33,528 nucleotides of DNA from an uncultured Eubacteriales bacterium (GCA_900321275.1 ONVI01000026.1:1-33528); one strand, 5' to 3'; numbered from the stretch's first letter, positions 22,529 through 31,369 are shown. Program-made: numbers and translations. Notes: generated from the letters alone by a model not told the origin.

Positions 22529-23017
22529 ATGCTCAATATCGTGCTTGTCGAGCCGGAGATCCCACACAATACGGGCGCAATCGCGCGTACCTGCGCGGCG
22601 ACCGGGGCACGGCTCCACCTCGTCAGGCCGCTGGGCTTCGATATCTCCGACAAGGCGGTCAAACGCTGCGGCCTGGACTACTGGTATCTGGTCGATATCA
22701 GCGTCTACGACAATCTGGACGACTACTTCAAAAAGAACGGGGACGGGGGACTGTGGCTTGCCACGACCAAGGCGCCCCGGGCTTATCATGAGGTGGATTT
22801 TACCGGAGATGCGACGCTGATGTTCGGCAAGGAGACGGCAGGCCTGCCTCAGTGGCTGCGGGAAAAATACCGCGACAGATGTATCCGCATCCCGATGATC
22901 TCTCAGGCAAGGAGCCTGAATCTCTCCAATTCCGTCGCCATCCTCGCCTATGAGGCACTGCGGCAGCAGGGCTTTCCCGGCCTGCTGGACGTGGGCTCCA
23001 TGGCGGATGATCTTTGA
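22529..23017 (+). CDS. trmL: tRNA (cytidine(34)-2'-O)-methyltransferase
   Basis: TrmL is a SPOUT-fold methyltransferase that 2'-O-methylates the wobble base of tRNA-Leu. The 162-residue protein matches the family length. It has the opening [14 protein letters not shown] (residues 3-16), FGKETAGLP and the knotted SAM-binding end with [30 protein letters not shown] precedes ATG 22529. It lies 34 bases before pgk and may be co-transcribed with the glycolytic genes. A possible -10 (TATAAT, 23025-23030) in that gap has no -35. Confidence 0.92.
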   Translation: MLNIVLVEPEIPHNTGAIARTCAATGARLHLVRPLGFDISDKAVKRCGLDYWYLVDISVYDNLDDYFKKNGDGGLWLATTKAPRAYHEVDFTGDATLMFGKETAGLPQWLREKYRDRCIRIPMISQARSLNLSNSVAILAYEALRQQGFPGLLDVGSMADDL

Positions 23018-23051
23018 AACAAATTATAATTTTATATCAGGAGGAATCAGC

Positions 23052-24317
23052 ATGAACTACAATAAAAAAACCGTCTATGATGCCGACGTCAAGGGCAAAA
23101 AGGTTCTCGTTCGCTGCGATTTCAACGTTCCCCAGGACAAGAAGACCGGCGAGATCACCAGCGACAAGCGCATCGTTGCTGCGATCCCCACGCTGAAGTA
23201 CCTGCTCGATCAGGGCGCTGCCGTCATCGCCTGCTCCCACCTCGGCAAGCCCGTCGCTACCTTCGACGGCTATGTCAAGAAGCAGGTCGAGAAGGGCAAG
23301 AACGCTGAGGACATCACCAAGGAAGAGTGGGAGAAGTCCCTGCAGAAGCTGACCCTGGCCCCCGTAGCCAAGAGACTGAGCGAGCTGCTCGGCCAGGAAG
23401 TGATCTTTGCCGCCGATACCATCGGCCCCGACGCCCAGGCCAAGGCTGCCGCGCTGAAGCCCGGCCAGATCATGCTGCTTGAGAACCTGCGCTTCGCCAA
23501 GGGCGAAACCAAGAACGATCCCGAGTTTGCCAAGGCCCTGGCCGACATGGCCGAGGTCTATGTCTCCGACGCGTTCGGCACCGTGCACCGTGCTCATGCC
23601 TCCACCGCCGGCGTCGCGGCCTACCTGCCCGCCTACTCCGGCCTGCTCGTCAAGAAGGAGCTCGACGTCATGGGCAAGGCTCTTGACAATCCCGTGCGTC
23701 CCTTTGTCGCTGTCCTCGGCGGCGCCAAGGTCTCCGACAAGATCAACGTCATCAACAACCTCCTGGAGAAGGCCGACACCATCATCATCGGCGGCGGCAT
23801 GGCCTACACCTTCAAAAAGGCCCAGGGCTTCGAGATCGGCAAGTCCCTGCTTGAGGCTGACCGCATCGACTACGCCAAGGACATGATCGCCAAGGCCGAG
23901 GCCAAGGGCGTCAAGTTCCTCCTGCCCGTCGACAATCTCTGCGCGGCTGAGTTCTCCGCCGATGCCGAGCCCGTCCTCGTCGAGGGCAATATTCCCGCCG
24001 ACCTCATGGGCATGGACATCGGCCCCAAGACCGTGGAGCTCTTCTCCGACGCTGTCAAGGGCGCAGGCACCATCGTCTGGAACGGACCCATGGGCGTGTT
24101 CGAGTTTGAGAAATTTGCCGGCGGCACCAAGGCCATGGCCAAGGCTCTGGCCGAGTCCGGCGCGATCACCATCGTCGGCGGCGGCGACAGCGCGGCTGCG
24201 GTCGAGAAGCTCGGCTTCGCCGACAAGATCACCCACATCTCCACCGGCGGCGGCGCTTCCCTCGAGTTCCTTGAAGGCAAGGAGCTTCCGGGCGTGGCCT
24301 GCCTGCTTGACGCATAA
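23052..24317 (+). CDS. pgk: Phosphoglycerate kinase
   Basis: Pgk makes ATP from 1,3-bisphosphoglycerate and ADP in the cytoplasm. The 421-residue protein shows [10 protein letters not shown] (residues 18-27), [40 protein letters not shown] and the C-terminal [13 protein letters not shown]. It is longer than the usual 390-400 residues because of an insert of about 25 residues after SHLGKP (about 70-95), before [21 protein letters not shown] is the usual form, so the arginine is replaced by lysine here. AGGAGG precedes ATG 23052. It is followed by tpiA and gpmI in the same direction; gap is not in this cluster. Confidence 0.97.
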   Translation: MNYNKKTVYDADVKGKKVLVRCDFNVPQDKKTGEITSDKRIVAAIPTLKYLLDQGAAVIACSHLGKPVATFDGYVKKQVEKGKNAEDITKEEWEKSLQKLTLAPVAKRLSELLGQEVIFAADTIGPDAQAKAAALKPGQIMLLENLRFAKGETKNDPEFAKALADMAEVYVSDAFGTVHRAHASTAGVAAYLPAYSGLLVKKELDVMGKALDNPVRPFVAVLGGAKVSDKINVINNLLEKADTIIIGGGMAYTFKKAQGFEIGKSLLEADRIDYAKDMIAKAEAKGVKFLLPVDNLCAAEFSADAEPVLVEGNIPADLMGMDIGPKTVELFSDAVKGAGTIVWNGPMGVFEFEKFAGGTKAMAKALAESGAITIVGGGDSAAAVEKLGFADKITHISTGGGASLEFLEGKELPGVACLLDA

Positions 24318-24365
24318 ATCTTTGCAAGATTCACGCAGCTTTCCGCAAGTGGGTACACCCCTTCC

Positions 24366-24398
24366 GGCGCTGCGCGCCACCTCCCCCGGCGGGGGAGG
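24366..24398 (+). repeat. G+C-rich double hairpin between pgk and tpiA
   Basis: Two adjacent hairpins: GGCGC/GCGCC (24366-24370 with 24374-24378) and an eight-pair stem (24380-24387 with 24391-24398). There is no T run, so it is not a normal terminator. It resembles palindromic elements dispersed in Clostridia and may affect mRNA processing between the two genes. Confidence 0.5.
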
Positions 24399-24421
24399 CT
24401 ATAAGGAAAGGATGATTTGAA

Positions 24422-25195
24422 ATGAACAGAAAATACCGCAAGACCGTTATCGCCGGCAACTGGAAGATGAACATGCTGGCGTCCGAGATCAAGCCCTTCA
24501 TGGAAGAGCTCAAGGAGAACCTTCCCAAGACCCGCACCTGCGAGATGGTGCTCTGCACCCCCGCTGTGATGCTCCCTGCCATGATCAAGGCCGGCAAGGA
24601 CTGCAAGGTCGCCGCCGGCGGTCAGGACGTCTCCAAGTACGAGAAGGGCGCCTACACCGGTGAGATTTCCGCCAGCCAGCTGGCCGATATCGGCGCCAAG
24701 TACTGCATCGTCGGCCACTCCGAGCGCCGCCAGTACCACGGCGAGGACGACATGCTCATCAACGCCAAGGCCAAGGCCCTCATCGAAAAGGGCATCATCC
24801 CCATCATCTGCGTCGGCGAGAGCCTTGAGCAGCGCGAGATGGATCTGACCATGGAGTACGTGGCTTATCAGGTCAAGGCCGCCCTCAGCGGCATCGACGC
24901 CTCCAAGCTGCGCCGCTGCATCATCGCTTACGAACCCATCTGGGCCATCGGCACCGGCAAGACCGCCACTGCCGAGCAGGCGCAGGAGGTCTGCGAAGGC
25001 ATCCGTGCCGTCATCCGCGGCATCTACGGCGCCCGCCCCGCCCGTGCGGTCAGCATCCTCTATGGCGGCAGCATGAACGCCAAGAACGCGGCCGAGCTGC
25101 TTGCCCAGCCCGACATCGACGGCGGCCTCATCGGCGGCGCTTCCCTCAAGCCCGTTGACTTTGCCACCATCATCAAGGCTACCGATCAGGAGTAA
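24422..25195 (+). CDS. tpiA: Triose-phosphate isomerase
   Basis: TpiA interconverts dihydroxyacetone phosphate and glyceraldehyde 3-phosphate. The 257-residue protein has all catalytic residues: K15 in GNWKMN, H99 in VGHSERR and E171 in AYEPIWAIGTG. The phosphate-binding LYGGSM and GGASL occur near the end. A GGAAAGG site lies about ten bases before ATG 24422. It is separated from pgk by 104 bases that hold a palindromic element and from gpmI by 212 bases with a terminator. Confidence 0.97.
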   Translation: MNRKYRKTVIAGNWKMNMLASEIKPFMEELKENLPKTRTCEMVLCTPAVMLPAMIKAGKDCKVAAGGQDVSKYEKGAYTGEISASQLADIGAKYCIVGHSERRQYHGEDDMLINAKAKALIEKGIIPIICVGESLEQREMDLTMEYVAYQVKAALSGIDASKLRRCIIAYEPIWAIGTGKTATAEQAQEVCEGIRAVIRGIYGARPARAVSILYGGSMNAKNAAELLAQPDIDGGLIGGASLKPVDFATIIKATDQE

Positions 25196-25201
25196 AGCCA
25201 T

Positions 25202-25228
25202 TCAATTGCGAACAAGGTTCGCAATTGA
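25202..25228 (+). repeat. Perfect 12-bp hairpin after tpiA
   Basis: Arms 25202-25213 and 25217-25228 pair perfectly around the loop AAG, six bases after the tpiA stop. No T run follows, so it may protect the 3' end of processed mRNA rather than terminate. A perfect 12-base palindrome, GCGAGGCCTCGC, occurs further on at 25282-25293. Confidence 0.6.
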
Positions 25229-25309
25229 GATACTCGCGCTTATCGCATGCGGCGAAGCGTGATACGCCGCGTTTGGTCGGCGCGAGGCCTCGCTTAGCTC
25301 GGCTTATGG

Positions 25310-25348
25310 TGTATTTGCCGTGGCAAAGCTACGGCAAATACATTTTTT
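25310..25348 (+). terminator. Intrinsic terminator between tpiA and gpmI
   Basis: A perfect 12-pair stem (25310-25321 with 25331-25342, nine-base loop) is followed by six T (25343-25348). It would end the trmL-pgk-tpiA transcript at least in part. No clear promoter for gpmI was found after it, so read-through may occur. Confidence 0.85.
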
Positions 25349-25407
25349 AATTCAAAATCTGCCTGGTGCTGAACAGCTTATCAGGAGAATAGTAAGGAGC
25401 TTGTAGA

Positions 25408-26928
25408 ATGAGCAAAAAAGCAGTCCTTATCATCATGGACGGCTACGGGCTGGCCGCTCCCTCTCAGGGAAACGCCGTCTATGTCGCCAATACCCCCAAT
25501 CTTGACAGACTCTTTGCCGAGAATCCCCACACCATGCTCCAGGCCTCCGGCCTCGACGTGGGTCTCCCCGAGGGGCAGATGGGCAACTCCGAGGTCGGTC
25601 ACACCAATATGGGCGCGGGCCGCGTCGTATTCCAGATCCTGCCCAAGATGACCCAGGAGATCAAGAACGGCAAATTCTTCCGGAACCCGGTCTACCTCAA
25701 GGCCATTGAGGACGCGAAAGCAGGCGGCCGCGCTCTGCACATCATGGGCCTCATGTCCGACGGCGGCGTCCACAGCCACCTGACCCATGTCTTCGCCATG
25801 CTGGATATGGCAAAGCAGCACGGCGTGGAGAAGGTCTACGTCCACTGCTTCCTCGACGGGCGCGACGTGCCGCCCACCAGCGGCGCGGGCTTCGTCAAGC
25901 AGCTTAAGGAGAAGTGCGATTCCCTCGGCAACGCGAAGATCGCCACCGTCCAGGGCCGCTTCTGGGGCATGGACCGTGACAAGCGCTGGGACCGCGTGGA
26001 GAAGGGCTACAACGCCATCGTCTGCGGCGAGGGCGTACAGGATCCCGATCCCGTCCACGCCGTCGAAACCAGTTACGCAAACGGCAAGACCGACGAGTTT
26101 GTCGAGCCTGTGGTCTGCTGCCCCGAGGGGCAGATCAACCAGGGCGACAGCGTGATCTTTATGAACTTCCGCCCCGACCGCGCCAGAGAGATGACCTGGG
26201 CACTGAACCTTGAGGACTTCGACGGCTTCGAGCGCAAGAAAAAGGTCTTCCCCCTCAGCTATGTCTGCACCGCGCAGTATGACGAGGCGCTGCCCCTGCC
26301 CATCGCCTACCCGCCCGAGGTCATCGAGAACACGCTCGGCGACTATGTCAGCGCCCTGGGCCTCAAGCAGTTCCGCGTGGCCGAGACCGAGAAGTATGCC
26401 CACGTCACCTTCTTCTTCAACGGCGGCGTTGAGAAGGAGACCGCGGGTGAGGTGCGCTGCCTTGTGCCCTCTCCCAAGGAGTTCCCGACCTACGACCTCA
26501 TCCCGGAGATGAGCGCCTATAAGGTCTGTGACAAGGTGGTCGAGGCCATCGCCTCCGACAAGTACGGCCTGATCGTCTGCAACTTTGCCAACTGTGACAT
26601 GGTTGGCCACACCGGCGTGATGGAAGCGGCGATCAAGGCGGTTCAGACCGTCGACGCCTGCATCGGCAGGATCATGGACGAGGTTGCCAGACACCCCGAC
26701 ACCGTCCTGCTCGTCACCGCCGACCACGGCAACGCCGACTGCATGTTCGACGAGGCCACCGGCAAGGTCAACACCGCCCACACCACGAACCCGGTGCCCT
26801 TCGTCGTCTGCGAGAAGGGCATCACCCTCAAGCCCGGCAGACTCGCCGACATCGCGCCGACGATCCTGCACGTCATGGGTCTTGCACAACCCAAAGAAAT
26901 GACCGGCGTGTGCCTGGTTCAGGAGTAA
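25408..26928 (+). CDS. gpmI: 2,3-bisphosphoglycerate-independent phosphoglycerate mutase
   Basis: This metal-dependent enzyme interconverts 3- and 2-phosphoglycerate. At 506 residues it has the family length. It has IIMDGYGL at the start, the catalytic serine S61 in GNSEVGHTNMGAG, HCFLDGRDVPPTSG, RPDRAREMT and TADHGNADCMF for metal binding. These are all residues expected of an active enzyme of the alkaline phosphatase superfamily; as in sporulating Firmicutes, it is probably manganese- and pH-sensitive (family knowledge). AAGGAG lies nine bases before ATG 25408. A terminator follows at 26938-26961. Enolase is not in the window. Confidence 0.97.
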   Translation: MSKKAVLIIMDGYGLAAPSQGNAVYVANTPNLDRLFAENPHTMLQASGLDVGLPEGQMGNSEVGHTNMGAGRVVFQILPKMTQEIKNGKFFRNPVYLKAIEDAKAGGRALHIMGLMSDGGVHSHLTHVFAMLDMAKQHGVEKVYVHCFLDGRDVPPTSGAGFVKQLKEKCDSLGNAKIATVQGRFWGMDRDKRWDRVEKGYNAIVCGEGVQDPDPVHAVETSYANGKTDEFVEPVVCCPEGQINQGDSVIFMNFRPDRAREMTWALNLEDFDGFERKKKVFPLSYVCTAQYDEALPLPIAYPPEVIENTLGDYVSALGLKQFRVAETEKYAHVTFFFNGGVEKETAGEVRCLVPSPKEFPTYDLIPEMSAYKVCDKVVEAIASDKYGLIVCNFANCDMVGHTGVMEAAIKAVQTVDACIGRIMDEVARHPDTVLLVTADHGNADCMFDEATGKVNTAHTTNPVPFVVCEKGITLKPGRLADIAPTILHVMGLAQPKEMTGVCLVQE

Positions 26929-26937
26929 ACAACAGCA

Positions 26938-26968
26938 GCGGCGGCCTGAAAAGGCCGCCGCATTTATA
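26938..26968 (+). terminator. Terminator after gpmI
   Basis: A perfect ten-pair G+C-rich stem (26938-26947 with 26952-26961) closed by a GAAA tetraloop, followed by ATTTATAAA. The T run is short but the stem is very stable. Confidence 0.75.
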
Positions 26969-26980
26969 AAGGGACAGGTT

Positions 26981-27664
26981 ATGGAATCAACAACACGGGA
27001 AAAGCGCATACGCTGGATCTGGGGTATATGCCTCGTGCTGATGTGGGGCTGTGCCCTGCTGCTGTTCATCAAGACAAACGGGAAGCTGAGCATAGAGGAG
27101 CTGCTGCGCTACAAACCGGAAAACCCCTGGCTGGCGGCGCTTGCCATGCTCGGGCTGTACCTTCTCAAGAGCGTGGATTTCCTGATGCATACCGGCGTGC
27201 TCTGCGCGATCTCGGCCATCCTGTTCCCGCTGCCGGCGGCCTTTGCCGTCAACCTGATCGGGCTTGCGATCATCTCCGCGGTGCCGTACTTCATCGGAAA
27301 GAACCTCGGCGCGCCGATTCTGGCACTGATCCGAAACCGGTATCCCAAGCTGCGGCGGCTTGAAAGCCTGCATGCGCGCGGCGTCTTTTTCTTTGCCGTG
27401 CTCCTGCGCTGCGTGGGCGTGCCGGTTTTTGTCGTCGGCGTTTACTTCGGCGCGCGGAAGGACGATTTTGCCCAATACATGGCGGGCTCTGTGCTCGGCA
27501 TGCTGCCCATGATGATTCCGTTCACCCTTCTGGGCGAAAGCGCCGCAGATTTCACATCTCCGGTCTTCCTCGCCGCGATTGTCACAAGAGTCGTCGTCCT
27601 CGTCGGCTCGATCCTGCTGTATCGGCACATGCTGAAAAAGGAGAGCGCATCGCGGGAAAAATGA
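26981..27664 (+). CDS. VTT-domain (TVP38/TMEM64-like) membrane protein
   Basis: The 227-residue protein has about six hydrophobic segments. The central VTT/SNARE-associated region contains GKNLGAPILALIRNRYPKL (split as about residues 107-116 and 117-125), then a re-entrant loop FFFAVLLRCVGVPVFVVGVYFG. DedA/TVP38 proteins are linked to lipid scrambling and envelope homeostasis; a precise role is not assignable. AAGGGACAGG lies just before ATG 26981. Because the start is only 20 bases after the gpmI terminator and no promoter is seen, it may depend on read-through from gpmI. Confidence 0.82.
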   Translation: MESTTREKRIRWIWGICLVLMWGCALLLFIKTNGKLSIEELLRYKPENPWLAALAMLGLYLLKSVDFLMHTGVLCAISAILFPLPAAFAVNLIGLAIISAVPYFIGKNLGAPILALIRNRYPKLRRLESLHARGVFFFAVLLRCVGVPVFVVGVYFGARKDDFAQYMAGSVLGMLPMMIPFTLLGESAADFTSPVFLAAIVTRVVVLVGSILLYRHMLKKESASREK

Positions 27665-27679
27665 CACGCGAAAACAACA

Positions 27680-27729
27680 AAACGACAGCCCTCTGTCCGA
27701 TGCGTCATCGGGACGGGGAGCTGTCGTTT
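27680..27729. terminator. Bidirectional terminator between convergent genes
   Basis: A ten-pair outer stem (27680-27689 with 27720-27729) encloses a further imperfect stem. TTTGTTCT follows on the plus strand, and the minus strand reads into GTTTTGTTGTTTTC, so both the VTT gene and the convergent TIGR00300 gene can end here. Confidence 0.7.
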
Positions 27730-27747
27730 GTTCTATATTCCCGGACC

Positions 27748-28833
27748 TTACCCGCACAGCTTCTCGGCCAGCATGACCACGAAGTCCTGGACGTTGGTGA
27801 CGATGCCGCGGGCGGAGAGGCTGCCGCGGTCGGCGAGCTTGTTGATCACGAACTCCGACACGTCCACGCAGTAGAAGTAGACCTGCCTCACCGTGCCGTC
27901 GGGCAGGACGCGATAGGAGGGCGTCATGTTGCCCGCCGCGATGGAGTGGAGCATCGTCGCCATGCAGATCATGGTGGTGGCGCTGCGCAGCTCATGGCGC
28001 ATGCGGTCCTGGGCCTCGTAAACGTCGCCGAAGACCGGGGGCAGGGGGCCGTCGTCCCGGATCGAACCGGCGAGCACATAGGGAACGGCGCACTTTTCAC
28101 AGGTATAGATGATGCCGTCGTGAATTCCCTCGGTCTCGATGAATTCCCGCACGCCTCCGCAGGCGCGCACGTAGTTGACGGTATCGAGATGGTTGTAGTG
28201 CCCGCGGGGGACGGGGCGCTGGGAATAGATATCCTGTCCGAGCGCGGTGCCGAGCCAGGCAGCCTCCAGATCGTGCACGGCCAGCGCGTTGCCCGCGAGG
28301 ATCGCGTCGACAAAGCCGGCCTCGATGAGTTTTGACATGGCCTGCCGCGCGTCCTTGTCGAAGGCAAAGGCCGGGCCCATGACCCAGACAATTTTTCCGT
28401 GCTCCCGCTCATGACGCATAAGCTCATAAAGACCGTCATAGTCGCGGGAGAAGGCGGTCTCGCGGGTGCGGCTCTGCCGGAAGGCGAAGGCCTCGCGCTT
28501 TTCACGATCCTCTCCGAAGCCGTCCGGCCAGAGAAGAATACCCTCGCTTCCGTCCTCGCTGCGCCCGACGGCGACAGGCTGGCCGCGCCGCAGGTGCCGG
28601 AATTCCACAACCGCGATCCTGCCGTTTTCCAGAACGGCCACACAGTCCATGCGGCTCTCTTCGGCAAGCAGCCAGCCATCCGCGGTCTTGAAGTACTCGG
28701 GAAAAATGCTCATCGCATGGTAGCCGGCCGGGGCCACGCCGTCCAAGGGCGCCGGCTCAAACCGGCACAGCGGCGCGTGAACCAGCGCCGGAGCCGAAAA
28801 ATCCGGCGGCGTGTATTTCCTCAATTGAAACAT
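27748..28833 (-). CDS. TIGR00300 / LOR-SDH domain family protein (possible ornithine cyclodeaminase)
   Basis: The 361-residue protein carries in its second half the signature run of the LOR/SDH family: LAGSIRDDGPLPPV (about 256-269), AQDRMRHEL, MATMLHSIAAGNM, then VDVSEFVINKL and DRGSLSARGIVT. Relatives include the C-terminal domain of cyanobacterial AgrE/ArgZ and archaeal enzymes reported to convert ornithine to proline with NAD, so this activity is possible here. No arginine or proline genes lie nearby. It is the last gene of a leftward run starting at 31369, 58 bases after galE, with a hairpin in between. TGAGGTG precedes ATG 28833. The family call is good, the reaction is inferred. Confidence 0.7.
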   Translation of the reverse strand: MFQLRKYTPPDFSAPALVHAPLCRFEPAPLDGVAPAGYHAMSIFPEYFKTADGWLLAEESRMDCVAVLENGRIAVVEFRHLRRGQPVAVGRSEDGSEGILLWPDGFGEDREKREAFAFRQSRTRETAFSRDYDGLYELMRHEREHGKIVWVMGPAFAFDKDARQAMSKLIEAGFVDAILAGNALAVHDLEAAWLGTALGQDIYSQRPVPRGHYNHLDTVNYVRACGGVREFIETEGIHDGIIYTCEKCAVPYVLAGSIRDDGPLPPVFGDVYEAQDRMRHELRSATTMICMATMLHSIAAGNMTPSYRVLPDGTVRQVYFYCVDVSEFVINKLADRGSLSARGIVTNVQDFVVMLAEKLCG

Positions 28834-28850
28834 ATCGACACCTCAATAAC

Positions 28851-28875
28851 CTGGCTCTCCCAATGGGAGAGCCAG
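28851..28875 (-). terminator. Hairpin between galE and the TIGR00300 gene
   Basis: A perfect 11-pair stem (28851-28861 with 28865-28875, three-base loop). The minus strand continues GTTATTGAGG without a T run, so it is a weak terminator or an mRNA-stabilising structure that lowers expression of the downstream gene. Confidence 0.5.
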
Positions 28876-28891
28876 ATTTCCGTTATTACTT

Positions 28892-29908
28892 TCAGCTCTC
28901 GTACCCCATCGGGTTCTTCGACTGCCATGCCCAGGTGTCGCGGCACATGTCGTCGAGGGTGTACTCCGCCTTCCAGCCCAAAAGCTCGGCGCTCTTGTCG
29001 GGGCTGGAGTACACGGTGGCGAGGTCGCCGGGGCGGCGGTCGACGATCTCATAGGGGATCTTCACGCCGGTGACGCGCTCGAAAGCATGTACCATGTCCA
29101 GCACGCTGTAACCGGTGCCGGTGCCGAGATTGAAGACGTTCTCGCCGCGGTGCTTCATCATGTACTCAATGGCGCAGACATGGCCGCGGGCGAGGTCGAC
29201 CACGTGGATGTAGTCGCGCACGCCGGTGCCGTCATGGGTGTCGTAGTCGTTGCCGTAGACGCTCAGATGATCGCGGCGGCCGACGGCGACCTGGGCGATG
29301 AAGGGCATGAGGTTGTTCGGAATGCCGCGCGGATCCTCGCCGATCATGCCGCTGGAATGGGCGCCGATGGGGTTGAAGTAGCGCAGCAGGGCAACGGAGA
29401 AGTCGTCCACGGCTTTGGCGGTGTCGCGCAGGATCTGCTCGGACATGTATTTCGTCCAGCCGTAGGGGTTGGTGCACATGCCGGTTTTGGAGGTCTCGCG
29501 CAGGGGCATGTCGTTGTCGCCGGAGTAGACCGTGGCGGAGGAGGAGAACACGATGTCGTGCACGCCGTGATCGCGCATGGCCTCGCAGAGGCGGATCGTG
29601 GAATACAGGTTGTTGTCGTAGTATTCCAGCGGCATCGCCACGGATTCACCCACGGCCTTGAGCCCGGCGAAGTGGATGGCGCAGCCGATGTCGTGCTTTT
29701 CAAAAATGCGGTCGAGAGCGGCGCGGTCGCGCACGTCGTTTTCGTAGAAAGCCACCTTTTTGCCGGTGATCGCTTCCACGCGCTCGATCGCCTTGGGGTT
29801 GGAATTGACCAGGTTGTCGATGACGACGACACCGTAGCCGCGGTTCAAAAGCTCCACGCAGGTATGGCTGCCGATATACCCGGCGCCGCCGGTAACAAGT
29901 ACGTTCAT
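28892..29908 (-). CDS. galE: UDP-glucose 4-epimerase
   Basis: GalE interconverts UDP-glucose and UDP-galactose with bound NAD. The 338-residue protein begins with the Rossmann motif VTGGAGYIGSH (residues 4-14). It has FSSSATVYS with the catalytic serine/threonine region, YGWTKYMSE with the YxxxK pair, and LRYFNPIGAHSSGMIGEDP, the usual GalE signature. AAAAGGAGAA precedes ATG 29908. It follows the GNAT gene by 18 bases in the leftward operon with the nucleotidyltransferase. Together with the phospho-sugar mutase it can supply sugar nucleotides for cell-surface polymers. Confidence 0.96.
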   Translation of the reverse strand: MNVLVTGGAGYIGSHTCVELLNRGYGVVVIDNLVNSNPKAIERVEAITGKKVAFYENDVRDRAALDRIFEKHDIGCAIHFAGLKAVGESVAMPLEYYDNNLYSTIRLCEAMRDHGVHDIVFSSSATVYSGDNDMPLRETSKTGMCTNPYGWTKYMSEQILRDTAKAVDDFSVALLRYFNPIGAHSSGMIGEDPRGIPNNLMPFIAQVAVGRRDHLSVYGNDYDTHDGTGVRDYIHVVDLARGHVCAIEYMMKHRGENVFNLGTGTGYSVLDMVHAFERVTGVKIPYEIVDRRPGDLATVYSSPDKSAELLGWKAEYTLDDMCRDTWAWQSKNPMGYES

Positions 29909-29926
29909 GTTCGTTCTCCTTTTATG

Positions 29927-30439
29927 TTATTCTTGGCCTTTCAGCAAGGCATACATTTTCATGTCTTCCGTTTTCCCGTTCTTGACGGCATTGCGGCGCA
30001 GCACGCCCTCCAATCGAAAGCCCGCTTTTTCCAGGACCCGGCAGGAGGCGGTGTTGCGCGCAAACGGTTCTGCATAGATCCGCATGATATCCGAATGTGC
30101 AAAAACATATTCGCAGGCCTGCTTTACTGCGCTTGTCGCATAGCCGTGTCCCCAGTACGGTTCACCGAGATAATAGCCCAGCTCCGCGGTGCGGGAATGG
30201 ATGTTCTCACCGCGGAAGACGCCGATGCTCCCGATGGCTTCATCGTCCAGCGTGACGGCAAACGCGAAGCACTTGTCCGGATCGGCCGACAGCATGGCCC
30301 GGATATAGTCCTCCGCGTCCTGCTCCGTATAGGGAAAGGGGAGCCCGTCGCGCAGATTGTCCAGAATGTTTGTGTTGTTGAGATTCCGGGACAGGGCCGC
30401 TTTGTCTTCAAGCCGCCATTTTCTGATTACGCAGTTCAT
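29927..30439 (-). CDS. GNAT family N-acetyltransferase (RimJ/RimL-like)
   Basis: The 170-residue protein opens with IRKWRLEDKAAL and has ELGYYLGEPYWGHGYATSAVK (about residues 85-105) with the acetyl-CoA pyrophosphate loop pattern, then NTASCRVLEKAGFRLEGVLR, typical of the Acetyltransf_3 (RimJ/RimL) group. It probably acetylates an amino group of a protein or small molecule; the substrate is unknown. It sits between the nucleotidyltransferase gene (21 bases away) and galE (18 bases). The ribosome binding site is poor, so translation may depend on coupling to the upstream gene. Confidence 0.87.
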   Translation of the reverse strand: MNCVIRKWRLEDKAALSRNLNNTNILDNLRDGLPFPYTEQDAEDYIRAMLSADPDKCFAFAVTLDDEAIGSIGVFRGENIHSRTAELGYYLGEPYWGHGYATSAVKQACEYVFAHSDIMRIYAEPFARNTASCRVLEKAGFRLEGVLRRNAVKNGKTEDMKMYALLKGQE

Positions 30440-30460
30440 ACACAGGACGTTCGGCGGAAC

Positions 30461-31369
30461 TCAGTCCAGCAGCTTTTCCGGATAGACGCCTTTCTCGCGC
30501 ATACCCTTGATTGCCGCTTTTACGCTCTCCATATCCTCCTTGTAGGTCATGCCGTACCATTGCTCGTGGCAGGGGAGTACCCGCACGACGGCGCTGCCGT
30601 CCTTGATGCAGGCGTTGGTGACGAAGGGCAGGAAGTACTCGGCCTTCAGGGGGTTGACGGGCAGATTCTCGTCCAGCCAGCCGGGAAAGCGCCTGTACAG
30701 CTCGTCGAGCATGGAGCGCCCGAAGGCCCAGCAGTTCATGGAGACCTGCGTCTCACCCGGCAGGTCGACCCAGTGCTCACCGTCCTCGGTATAGGCCGCG
30801 TCCTCGCCGCGCTTCTCAATATGTACGCGCTCCACCACGTCGGTGAGGCAGCCGTCCACCACCCGGCACACGCCGCGGGAGACGTAGCCGTTTTCCGTCA
30901 CGGTATTGCGCACGAGGTAGGCGACCATGGCGTGCTCGTTCTCCGGCCTCTCGGCGGCGAGGAAATCGTACAGCGCCTTGTATGCGGTGGGGCCGTAGAA
31001 GTCGTCGGCATTGATGACGGCGAAGGGGCCGTCCACCACGCCGCGGCAGCAGAGCACTGCGTGACCCGTGCCCCAGGGCTTGACGCGCCCTTCGGGTACG
31101 GAATAGCCCTCCGGCAGCGTGTCGATGCTCTGGAAGACGTATTTCACGTCAAAGTACTTCTCCATGCGCGTCCCGACGGCGGCCTTGAAGTCGGCCTCAA
31201 TCTCCTTCTTGATGATGAAGGCGACCTTGCGAAAGCCCGCGCGGTAGGCGTCATAAAGCGAAAAATCAATGATGGCGTGTCCGTGCTCGTCCACGGGCAT
31301 GATCTGCTTGAGCCCGCCGAAACGGCTCCCCATCCCGGCGGCAAGAATGACAAGTGTGGGTTCCTTCAT
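30461..31369 (-). CDS. Sugar phosphate nucleotidyltransferase-family protein
   Basis: The 302-residue protein has the nucleotidyltransferase signature LAAGMGSRFGGLKQ (residues 9-22), VINADDFYG as the metal-binding aspartate loop and WGTGHAVLCCRG. It joins a sugar phosphate to a nucleotide. Compared with GalU the length fits, but the VERVHIEKRGEDAAY region differs, so the sugar and nucleotide are not assigned. AGAGGTG precedes ATG 31369, and a promoter at 31416-31444 makes it the first gene of the leftward operon with GNAT, galE and TIGR00300. A role in surface polysaccharide precursor synthesis is likely. Confidence 0.85.
   Translation of the reverse strand: MKEPTLVILAAGMGSRFGGLKQIMPVDEHGHAIIDFSLYDAYRAGFRKVAFIIKKEIEADFKAAVGTRMEKYFDVKYVFQSIDTLPEGYSVPEGRVKPWGTGHAVLCCRGVVDGPFAVINADDFYGPTAYKALYDFLAAERPENEHAMVAYLVRNTVTENGYVSRGVCRVVDGCLTDVVERVHIEKRGEDAAYTEDGEHWVDLPGETQVSMNCWAFGRSMLDELYRRFPGWLDENLPVNPLKAEYFLPFVTNACIKDGSAVVRVLPCHEQWYGMTYKEDMESVKAAIKGMREKGVYPEKLLD

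Noticed and set aside
23037-27093. Long minus-strand open frames opposite pgk, tpiA and gpmI
   Set aside because: All three sense genes have complete catalytic residues; the antisense frames have no start context or family similarity.
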